Assembly: GCA_035301025.1 (NCBI GenBank)
Contig: DATGUV010000111.1
Location: 1 to 6,164 of the forward strand
Origin: CALAMD01 sp035301025
GTDB lineage: Bacteria > Bacillota > Bacilli > Bacillales > Amphibacillaceae
DNA: 6,164 nt
Reading direction: 5' to 3'
Shown here: positions 1 to 4,542 of the stretch, piece by piece
Layout: every line of letters starts with the position of its first letter
How positions within the stretch are numbered: the first letter of the stretch is position 1
The notes under the pieces: generated by a model
The model's input: only the letters and a program-made list of their open reading frames with translations
Told to the model about the DNA's origin: nothing
The model's database searches: none
Made by a program: the position numbers and the translations under genes

Positions 1-337
1 TGGTCCAGAAGGCTTTGACCCATTGTATGAGCTTGCGGACATTTTAGGTGGTGCGGTAGGTGCTTCAAGAGGGGCATGTGACGCAGATTATTGTGATTAT
101 TCACTGCAAATTGGTCAAACAGGTAAAGTTGTAACACCTGACTTATACATTGCTGTTGGAATTTCTGGAGCTATCCAACACTTAGCAGGTATGTCTAACT
201 CAAAAGTAATTGTAGCTATTAATAAAGATCCAGACGCAAATATCTTTAATATAGCAGATTATGGACTTGTGGGAGATCTGTTTGAAATTGTTCCGATTTT
301 GATTGAAGAAATTAAAAAGATTAAAGCAGCATCTTAA
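1..337 (+). CDS. etfA: Electron transfer flavoprotein alpha subunit, C-terminal part (5' truncated by window)
   Basis: The reading frame is open from the window edge (first full codon at 2) to the TAA at 335-337 and gives the last 111 or so residues of a protein that is usually about 325 residues long. This is the FAD-binding domain of EtfA. Visible landmarks are GASRG (the flavin-contacting G-x-S-R), QIGQTGK, the SGAIQHLAG segment whose His lies near the flavin in known ETF structures, NKDPDANIF and ADYGLVGDLF. With EtfB it forms the soluble heterodimer that takes electrons from acyl-CoA dehydrogenases and passes them towards the quinone pool. In Bacillus it follows etfB in a fatty-acid degradation operon; here only the 3' end is present. 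It is the last gene of its transcript, because a strong terminator follows 16 bases after the stop codon. No frameshift is visible. Confidence 0.97.
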   Translation, partial: GPEGFDPLYELADILGGAVGASRGACDADYCDYSLQIGQTGKVVTPDLYIAVGISGAIQHLAGMSNSKVIVAINKDPDANIFNIADYGLVGDLFEIVPILIEEIKKIKAAS

Positions 338-353
338 TCGATGGCTCATTCAT

Positions 354-409
354 AAAGCTGCGGCAATACAAAACAGTCGTCAAGAGTTTTGTGTTGCCGT
401 AGCTTTTTT
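354..409 (+). terminator. Rho-independent terminator after etfA
   Basis: The arms 354-374 and 386-406 pair over 21 positions with only two G-T wobbles (360/400 and 367/393) and enclose an 11-base loop. The 3' arm runs into six T's (404-409) followed by ATTT. It begins 16 bases after the etfA stop codon, so it should end the etf transcript. The last bases of its T-rich tail overlap the TTTATT direct repeat that flanks the inserted element described next. Confidence 0.93.
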
Positions 410-412
410 ATT

Positions 413-686
413 TGAATGAATTTCATAATACATTAATCGCAAAGAAAATCCGAATATTCATATTAAGTGGAGTTAGCTTGGAATCTAGGCGGACGCTTTC
501 CGCGGGCAGCTATTGAGCCTCCTCGTGCTTCGCACTGCGGGGTCTCAACGAGGCTTTTTCTCCCGCAGGAGTCATCCGCCTAGATTCCAAGCTAGCATAT
601 TTACGTTACACAACCGAATGATAACGTTAATTTTAGTTGTATTGTTCGGATTTTCTACTCAAATAAGCAATTATGAAATTCATTCA
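413..686. mobile_element. MITE-like non-autonomous insertion with terminal inverted repeats
   Basis: The two ends are perfect 17-base inverted repeats: 413-429 (TGAATGAATTTCATAAT) and its complement at 670-686. Directly outside each end lies the same hexamer, TTTATT, at 407-412 and 687-692, as expected of a target-site duplication. A second inverted pair lies inside (443-454 with 645-656, 12 bp), and the centre is the GC-rich palindrome annotated separately. The element has no credible coding capacity and no transposase, so any mobility would need an enzyme supplied elsewhere. Two cautions apply. The flanks are AT-rich, so a 6-base match is not decisive, and each end contains its own small dyad (ATGAA-T-TTCAT). 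A long transcribed hairpin without mobility is the alternative. I cannot name the family. Confidence 0.6.
472..596. repeat. GC-rich nested palindrome, Bacillaceae-type dispersed intergenic repeat
   Basis: The outer arms 474-493 and 575-594 are perfectly complementary over 20 bases, extended by a G-T and a G-C pair to 472/596. Inside, GCGGG (502-506) pairs with CCCGC (562-566). Further in, either TTGAG (513-517) pairs with CTCAA (544-548) or CCTCGT (521-526) with ACGAGG (548-553), and GTGC-TTC-GCAC (525-535) caps the structure. The composition is far more GC-rich than the surrounding DNA. Core strings such as GGACGCTTTCCGCGGGC, GAGCCTCCTCG and TCCCGCAGGAGTC are, from memory, common between genes in many Bacillus-related genomes; I know of no agreed name. 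It may be a transposition relic, a structured RNA or a DNA-level palindrome. A 62-codon open frame reading out of it (513-701) is not a believable gene. Confidence 0.8.
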
Positions 687-772
687 TTTATTAAAATATA
701 GGGCAAGTTAAATACAACCATCATCTTTAAAAGGGCATATTTGTAAAGTATGATCCTATATATTCACTCTGT

Positions 773-802
773 TTGACGTTTAGATGATTGTTTTTGTACA
801 AT
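773..802 (+). promoter_or_regulatory. Candidate SigA promoter P1 of trxA
   Basis: TTGACG (773-778) and TACAAT (797-802) are separated by 18 bases; each hexamer differs from consensus at one position. The predicted transcript would start near 809, leaving a leader of about 70 bases before trxA. The same two hexamers recur at the sdh promoter with a 17-base spacer. The stretch from the end of the inserted element (693) to this promoter shows nothing else I can support. Confidence 0.6.
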
Positions 803-803
803 A

Positions 804-842
804 AGCAAAGTATTAGCAACACGTTCCTAACGGTGCTATACT
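804..842 (+). promoter_or_regulatory. Candidate promoter P2 of trxA with Spx-type AGCA element
   Basis: An extended -10 (TGC then TATACT, 837-842) lies 18 bases after a weak -35 (TTAGCA, 813-818). The predicted start is near 848-849, which places AGCA (804-807) at about -45 to -42. Known Bacillus Spx-activated thiol-stress promoters, including trxA and trxB, carry an AGCA element near -44 beside a poor -35. The fit is good but is read from the sequence only. Confidence 0.5.
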
Positions 843-878
843 TAATAAAGATTGATTAGATTGAGGAGGGATTTTCTT

Positions 879-1193
879 ATGGCAATTACAAACGTTACAG
901 ATCAAAACTTTTCAGAAGAAACAGCGGAAGGACTCGTACTTGCAGACTTCTGGGCTCCTTGGTGTGGACCATGTAAAATGATTGCACCAGTTCTTGAAGA
1001 AATTGATGGAGAAATGGCTGATAAAGTTAAAATTGTTAAATTAGATGTAGATGAAAACCAAGAAACAGCAGGAAAGTATAGCGTGATGAGCATCCCAACA
1101 CTATTACTTATGAAAGATGGAAATGTGGTAGACCAAGTTGTTGGTTTTCAACCAAAAGAAGCGTTAGTTGAATTGATTAACAAACATGCATAA
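879..1193 (+). CDS. trxA: Thioredoxin
   Basis: This is a complete 104-residue thioredoxin, the usual length for Bacillus TrxA. It is the cytoplasmic dithiol that reduces protein disulfides, ribonucleotide reductase and other enzymes, and is itself recycled by thioredoxin reductase. The redox motif WCGPCK has its cysteines at residues 29 and 32. The buried Asp is D23 (ADFWAPW), and the cis-proline is P73 in SIPTLL. The ATG at 879 is chosen because GAGGAGGG (863-870) sits 8 bases upstream; an in-frame TTG at 852 would place that ribosome binding site inside the gene and add nine residues foreign to the family. It appears to be a single-gene transcript, with its own promoters upstream and a hairpin 21 bases after the stop. 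TrxA is essential in B. subtilis, where it responds to thiol stress through Spx. Confidence 0.98.
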   Translation: MAITNVTDQNFSEETAEGLVLADFWAPWCGPCKMIAPVLEEIDGEMADKVKIVKLDVDENQETAGKYSVMSIPTLLLMKDGNVVDQVVGFQPKEALVELINKHA

Positions 1194-1214
1194 ATAAAGA
1201 TGCACAACTATAAA

Positions 1215-1257
1215 AAAGCTAATCCCTTGTTGCAAATTGTGACAAGGGATTAGCTTT
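1215..1257 (+). terminator. Hairpin after trxA (terminator with weak T-tract)
   Basis: The arms 1215-1230 and 1242-1257 are perfectly complementary over 16 bp around an 11-base loop. On the plus strand the stem is followed by CATTTATAAT, so the U-tract is poor for a Bacillus terminator. On the minus strand the stem is followed by an unbroken run of T's (A's at 1212-1217), which would make a better terminator in that direction, although no minus-strand gene ends here. It probably still ends most trxA transcripts. Confidence 0.75.
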
Positions 1258-1267
1258 CATTTATAAT
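1239..1267 (+). promoter_or_regulatory. Candidate SigA promoter of uvrC, overlapping the trxA terminator
   Basis: GTGACA (1239-1244, one mismatch to TTGACA) and a perfect TATAAT (1262-1267) are exactly 17 bases apart. The -35 spans the loop and the first bases of the 3' arm of the trxA hairpin, and the -10 starts four bases after the stem. Transcription would start near 1274, leaving a leader of about 28 bases containing the uvrC ribosome binding site. I see no LexA box (CGAAC-N4-GTTCG type) near it. Confidence 0.65.
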
Positions 1268-1301
1268 CATTGTAAGGCGATATATAAAGGATGACTCGGA
1301 C

Positions 1302-3107
1302 ATGAATCCAAATATAGAAGAAAAATTAGCGATATTACCGATGGAACCTGGCTGCTATCTAATGAAAGATCGGCATGGCACGGTTATTTATGTGGGAAAA
1401 TCAAAAGCATTACGAAACCGTGTACGCTCCTATTTCAGAGGAAATAATGATCAAAAAACCCAACGTCTTGTTCAAGAAATTGATTCCTTCGATTATATTG
1501 TGACAACATCGGAGATTGACGCACTTATTTTAGAAATGAATTTAATAAAAAAATACGACCCTAAGTACAATGTCTTATTAAAAGATGATAAATCATATCC
1601 TTATTTAAAAATTACTTCAGAAAGACATCCACGACTCCTTATTACGAGACGTGTAAAAAAGGATCAGGGGAAATACTTTGGTCCATATCCTAACGTAATT
1701 GCAGCCCGTGAGACGAAAAAGTTGCTAGATCGATTATATCCGCTAAGAAAATGCAACAACCCAAAAGGTCGTGTGTGCCTTTACTATCATATGGGACAAT
1801 GCTTAGCGTGTAGTGAGAACCCACCTTCAAAAGAATTTTACCAAGATATTATACGTAAAATAACATCCTTTCTTCGTGGGGGATATAAAGAAACAAAAAA
1901 AGCTTTACAAACAAAAATGAAAGAAGAAAGCGAACAATTAAATTTCGAACGGGCGAAGGAATTACGTGATCAAATTCATCATATTGAAGCATTGATGGAG
2001 CAACAGCGAATGGTATTAACTAATCGTAGTGATTTAGATGTGTTTTCGTATAGTGTGAATAAAGGATGGATGTGTATACAAGTCTTTTTTGTTCGCCAAG
2101 GGAAGTTGATTGAAAGAGATGTATCGCTATTTCCTTTCTTTGATACTGCCCAGGAAGCATTTTTAACGTATATAGGACGTTTTTATTTACATCAAAATCA
2201 TCTGTTGCCTGATGAAATATTAGTGCCTCTAGGTACAAATGCAGAAATGTTGGAGCAGTTATTAGATGTTCCAACACATACACCGTATAGGGGGCAAAAG
2301 AAGCAATTAGTCGAAACAGCAACGAAAAATGCTAGCATCGCTCTTGAAGAGAAATTTACGTTAATTGAACGAGATGAAGAACGTACAATTATGGCGGTGG
2401 AGGAACTTGGGGAAATCCTCCACATTGAAACTCCACACCGAATTGAAGCCTTTGATAACTCGAATATACAAGGAACAGATCCTGTTTCGGCAATGGTCGT
2501 ATTTACGGACGGTCGTGCACATAAAAATGAATACCGAAAGTATAAAATTAGAGACGTAAAAGGCCCAGACGATTATGATATGATGCGGGAAGTCATCCGC
2601 CGAAGATATAGTCGTGTATTAAAAGAAGGCTTACCTATACCAGATCTTATTATTGTCGATGGTGGAAAAGGACAGATGAGTGCTGCACGAGAAGTGCTAG
2701 AAGATGAACTTGGCTTAGATATACCGTTATGTGGACTCGTTAAAGATGAACGCCACCAAACAAGTGAATTATTATATGGGCTTCCACCTGAAACTGTTGA
2801 ACTAAAGCGAAACACACAACCTTTTTATTTAGTACAACGTATTCAAGATGAAGTACATCGTTTTGCAATTACATTTCATCGTCAGTTACGAGGTAAAGGG
2901 CTCGTACAATCTATTTTAGATACAATTCCAGGAGTAGGAGAAAAAAGGCGTAATTTACTTTTAACTCATTTCCAATCCATTGCCGCTATAAGAGAAGCTA
3001 AATTAGATGATATTACAAGTTTAGGAATTCCTAAAAATGTTGCAGAAGATATTCAAACACATTTAATTGAAGAAAACGAAAAAAAGGAAAAAGATTCAGA
3101 AGTTTAA
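1302..3107 (+). CDS. uvrC: UvrABC excinuclease subunit C
   Basis: This complete 601-residue UvrC is close to the family length of about 600. In nucleotide excision repair it is recruited by UvrB at a lesion and cuts the damaged strand on both sides. An N-terminal GIY-YIG nuclease (about residues 12-92; GCY 17-19, YVGK 30-33, R40, E78) makes the 3' cut. Four cysteines follow (C151, C159, C167, C170), matching the iron-sulfur ligand set reported for E. coli UvrC. The UvrB-binding UVR segment is near 196-232. The RNase H-like domain that makes the 5' cut shows D385 (AFDNSN), D453 (VDGGKGQ), D482 (VKDERH) and H519. A helix-hairpin-helix pair lies at about 540-590. The ATG at 1302 has AAAGGATGA (1286-1294) seven bases upstream. 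The tail after residue 588 is lysine- and glutamate-rich because the terminator overlaps the coding end. Confidence 0.98.
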   Translation: MNPNIEEKLAILPMEPGCYLMKDRHGTVIYVGKSKALRNRVRSYFRGNNDQKTQRLVQEIDSFDYIVTTSEIDALILEMNLIKKYDPKYNVLLKDDKSYPYLKITSERHPRLLITRRVKKDQGKYFGPYPNVIAARETKKLLDRLYPLRKCNNPKGRVCLYYHMGQCLACSENPPSKEFYQDIIRKITSFLRGGYKETKKALQTKMKEESEQLNFERAKELRDQIHHIEALMEQQRMVLTNRSDLDVFSYSVNKGWMCIQVFFVRQGKLIERDVSLFPFFDTAQEAFLTYIGRFYLHQNHLLPDEILVPLGTNAEMLEQLLDVPTHTPYRGQKKQLVETATKNASIALEEKFTLIERDEERTIMAVEELGEILHIETPHRIEAFDNSNIQGTDPVSAMVVFTDGRAHKNEYRKYKIRDVKGPDDYDMMREVIRRRYSRVLKEGLPIPDLIIVDGGKGQMSAAREVLEDELGLDIPLCGLVKDERHQTSELLYGLPPETVELKRNTQPFYLVQRIQDEVHRFAITFHRQLRGKGLVQSILDTIPGVGEKRRNLLLTHFQSIAAIREAKLDDITSLGIPKNVAEDIQTHLIEENEKKEKDSEV

Positions 3108-3131
3108 TAAACTCTGATCTTTTTCCTTTTT
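3081..3131. terminator. Bidirectional terminator shared by uvrC and yslB, overlapping the uvrC stop
   Basis: The arms 3081-3095 and 3117-3131 pair perfectly over 15 bp. The stem continues inwards through CAGA (3097-3100) with TCTG (3113-3116) and GTT (3102-3104) with AAC (3110-3112), interrupted by single unpaired bases at 3096 and 3101. The loop is 3105-3109 and contains the uvrC TAA. The lower stem is A-rich then T-rich, so both strands have a U-tract: TTTTT at 3127-3131 on plus, and the complement of the A's at 3079-3085 on minus. The yslB stop codon lies 10 bases beyond the stem. Confidence 0.85.
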
Positions 3132-3140
3132 CTCATGGCT

Positions 3141-3575
3141 TCATGTAAATATAATCGTAAATTCTACTTGATAAATTTTATGGTGTATTTTTTCAATACA
3201 TTCGCATTCTGTCCCATATAATTGTTCACAGGCTCCTGCTAAAAATCCAGATTCATACCTAAAATCAATATCAAGAGACGATTGGAGTTTTTGAACAATG
3301 GAATCATCTAATAAATGAAATGTGCTTGATTTTCTTTTTTCTTTTACAGGGTCAAGGGCTCCCCATCCAAGCTGTTTAAAAAATAAAATAATGTCGTCAA
3401 TTGAATGAATTTCCACTGTTTGTGCTAAAGATTTTCCCAAAAAATACATAATTGTATCAGACTCTTTGCCGAGTAATTGGGGAAGACTAACATATCGTAA
3501 TATATCATAGCCTGCACCATTGGATTGTAAATCTTCAAATGCAGAAATAGGGTGTGGTTGTTTTTTAGTAGGCAA
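3141..3575 (-). CDS. yslB: YslB family protein (DUF2507), function unknown
   Basis: This convergent gene is recognised as the YslB/DUF2507 family from its sequence (LLGKESDTIMYFLGKSLAQ, FFKQLGWGAL, ESGFLAG) and its place beside sdhC. No function is established. Three in-frame starts exist: ATG at 3611, ATG at 3584 and TTG at 3575. I chose the TTG, giving 144 residues (B. subtilis YslB is about 148), because AAAGGATG (3589-3582) lies six bases before it, whereas the AAAGG abuts the ATG at 3584 and nothing precedes the one at 3611. The protein has no signal peptide or membrane segment, so it is probably cytoplasmic. Its last 40 residues, with ESGFLAGACEQLYG and cysteines at about 116, 124 and 126, resemble the ligand-binding V4R fold; that is an inference. 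If the ATG at 3611 is used the length is 156. Confidence 0.87.
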   Translation of the reverse strand: MPTKKQPHPISAFEDLQSNGAGYDILRYVSLPQLLGKESDTIMYFLGKSLAQTVEIHSIDDIILFFKQLGWGALDPVKEKRKSSTFHLLDDSIVQKLQSSLDIDFRYESGFLAGACEQLYGTECECIEKIHHKIYQVEFTIIFT

Positions 3576-3581
3576 TTTTGT

Positions 3582-3589
3582 CATCCTTT
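3582..3589 (-). promoter_or_regulatory. Ribosome binding site deciding the yslB start
   Basis: On the minus strand this reads AAAGGATG, six bases before the TTG at 3575. Its last three bases are the in-frame ATG at 3584, so that ATG is more likely part of the ribosome binding site than the start. No comparable site precedes the ATG at 3611. Confidence 0.55.
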
Positions 3590-3632
3590 CATCCCGGACA
3601 TAATTATCCATAAAATTATGATTGATACTTGT

Positions 3633-3661
3633 ATTATGAAGAGGAATTGTAAATTGTGCAA
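3633..3661 (-). promoter_or_regulatory. Candidate yslB promoter
   Basis: On the minus strand TTGCAC (3661-3656) and CATAAT (3638-3633) are 17 bases apart. The -10 differs from consensus at one position but the -35 matches at only three, so this is a weak candidate. It would give a leader of about 50 bases to the TTG start. Confidence 0.35.
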
Positions 3662-3687
3662 GTTAATTTTTATACAAATCAAACAAA

Positions 3688-3751
3688 ATTCGACTAGAAA
3701 GCGGTTACAACAAAAGAAGAAGAAGTCCTTCTCTTGACGCCTATTCGACTA
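3688..3751. repeat. Nine-base direct repeat in the sdh control region
   Basis: ATTCGACTA occurs at 3688-3696 and again at 3743-3751, 55 bases apart. The first copy abuts the cre box and the second lies in the spacer of the sdh promoter. On the minus strand each reads TAGTCGAAT, which matches the Spo0A box TGTCGAA at six of seven positions. Regulation by Spo0A is inference. Confidence 0.5.
3696..3709 (+). promoter_or_regulatory. Candidate CcpA binding site (cre) for sdh
   Basis: AGAAAGCGGTTACA matches the cre consensus TGWAANCGNTNWCA at every fixed position except the first. It ends 24 bases before the sdh -35, at about -73 to -60 from the predicted start. Catabolite control of the sdh operon by CcpA is, from memory, described in B. 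subtilis, so this would link sdh to carbon supply. Confidence 0.55.
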
Positions 3752-3762
3752 AGAAGTACAAT
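3734..3762 (+). promoter_or_regulatory. SigA promoter of the sdh operon
   Basis: TTGACG (3734-3739) and TACAAT (3757-3762), each one base from consensus, have the ideal 17-base spacing. The predicted start is near 3769. This is the best promoter between yslB and sdhC; weaker hexamers nearer the gene (TATTAT at 3837, CATTAT at 3867) lack a matching -35. Confidence 0.72.
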
Positions 3763-3768
3763 AAATAT

Positions 3769-3892
3769 ATTGCAAAATATACATTTCAATGTAGCAAGGA
3801 TGAAAAGGCATTTTAATTATTTTTGTAAACCTTTGTTATTATGGATGTTGTGCAAATTGAAAATGACATTATGAAGAATAGGGGGGCAACAG
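3769..3892 (+). promoter_or_regulatory. sdh 5' leader with dyad and G-run ribosome binding site
   Basis: From the predicted start to the ATG this leader is about 124 bases, long for a simple operon. Near its beginning is a dyad, TACATT-TC-AATGTA (3780-3793). It ends in AGGGGGG (3880-3886), six bases before the start codon. In B. subtilis the sdhCAB leader is a target of the iron-sparing small RNA FsrA, whose C-rich segments pair near the ribosome binding site. The G-run would suit the same control, but no such RNA is in this window. I see no riboswitch or terminator here. Confidence 0.5.
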
Positions 3893-4513
3893 ATGGCGGA
3901 GCATCGTGAGTTTTTTTATAGGAGATTACATTCACTTTTAGGGGTTATTCCAATTGGATTATTCGTAATTCAGCACCTAATTGTGAACCATTTTGCTGTG
4001 TATGGAGAAGAAGAGTTTAATAAAGCAGCAAACTTTATGGGAAATCTTCCGTTTGTACTCGTACTTGAAACTTTTGTTATTTACTTACCAATTTTATTTC
4101 ACGCAGTATTAGGTGTATATATAGTATTTGTAGCACGCAACAACGTAAAGCGTTATGGGTATTTACGTAACTGGCTTTTCATGTTACAACGTGTGACAGG
4201 TATTATTACACTTATCTTTATTGTATGGCACGTATGGCAAACACGTGTACAAGTAGCTTTAGGAAATGTAGAAGTAAACTACAGCTTAATGGAAGATATC
4301 TTATCAAGTCCAGTGATGGTAGTATTTTACATGGTAGGTATCCTATCAACTACTTTCCACTTAGCAAACGGGCTATGGGGCTTTAGTGTATCATGGGGTA
4401 TTTTGCAATCTCCTCGATCACAAAGAGTGATTACATATGGAACACTTCTTGTGTTCGTAGTTATTAGTTACATTGGAATTCGTTCAATTATTAAATTTGC
4501 ATACGGTATTTAA
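3893..4513 (+). CDS. sdhC: Succinate dehydrogenase cytochrome b558 subunit (membrane anchor)
   Basis: This complete 206-residue integral membrane protein (B. subtilis SdhC has about 202 residues) anchors SdhA and SdhB in the cytoplasmic membrane and passes electrons through two b hemes to menaquinone. Five hydrophobic segments are visible at about 15-35, 54-80, 95-117, 138-163 and 178-200. The four histidines at 28 (VIQHL), 70 (LFHAV), 113 (VWHVW) and 156 (TFHLA) sit inside segments 1 to 4 and correspond to the known heme ligands of B. subtilis (28, 70, 113, 155). The N-terminal REFFYRRLHSLLG is characteristic of this family. The ATG at 3893 has AGGGGGG six bases upstream. It is the first gene of the sdhCAB operon, with sdhA 29 bases downstream. 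Unlike enterobacterial complexes, a single subunit binds both hemes and no SdhD is needed. Confidence 0.97.
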   Translation: MAEHREFFYRRLHSLLGVIPIGLFVIQHLIVNHFAVYGEEEFNKAANFMGNLPFVLVLETFVIYLPILFHAVLGVYIVFVARNNVKRYGYLRNWLFMLQRVTGIITLIFIVWHVWQTRVQVALGNVEVNYSLMEDILSSPVMVVFYMVGILSTTFHLANGLWGFSVSWGILQSPRSQRVITYGTLLVFVVISYIGIRSIIKFAYGI

Positions 4514-4542
4514 ATAAAAAGAAAATGGGAGTGAGTTATACT

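Noticed and set aside
513..701. 62-codon plus-strand frame reading out of the palindrome
   Set aside because: It begins inside the hairpin element, has no ribosome binding site, shows no recognisable protein character and its composition follows the repeat.
707..738. Possible SigB promoter (GTTAAA ... GGGCAT) before trxA
   Set aside because: The spacer is 20 bases, far longer than the 13-15 typical of SigB.
852..878. TTG at 852 as an earlier trxA start
   Set aside because: It would put the strong GAGGAGGG site inside the gene and add nine residues absent from thioredoxins; the ATG at 879 has ideal spacing.
902..1093. Minus-strand frame opposite trxA
   Set aside because: It is antisense to a clear thioredoxin gene, with no ribosome binding site or family resemblance.
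2020..2815. Several frames opposite or within uvrC (2020-2322, 2198-2425 and 2573-2815 minus; 2365-2559 plus)
   Set aside because: All lie within a fully supported uvrC frame and have no features of their own.
3552..3737. 61-codon plus-strand frame overlapping the yslB 5' end and the sdh control region
   Set aside because: It runs through the yslB start, the cre box and the sdh -35, has low-complexity lysine-rich content and no ribosome binding site.
3654..3855. TTGTGCAA at 3654-3661 and again at 3848-3855, considered as Rex or Fnr half-sites
   Set aside because: Neither copy has the paired inverted half-site that Rex or Fnr requires; two copies of an AT-rich octamer could be chance.
3858..3872. 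Possible Fur box in the sdh leader (TGAAAATGACATTAT)
   Set aside because: It matches the Fur consensus at only about 8 of 14 positions and lacks symmetry; iron control is better explained through a small RNA.
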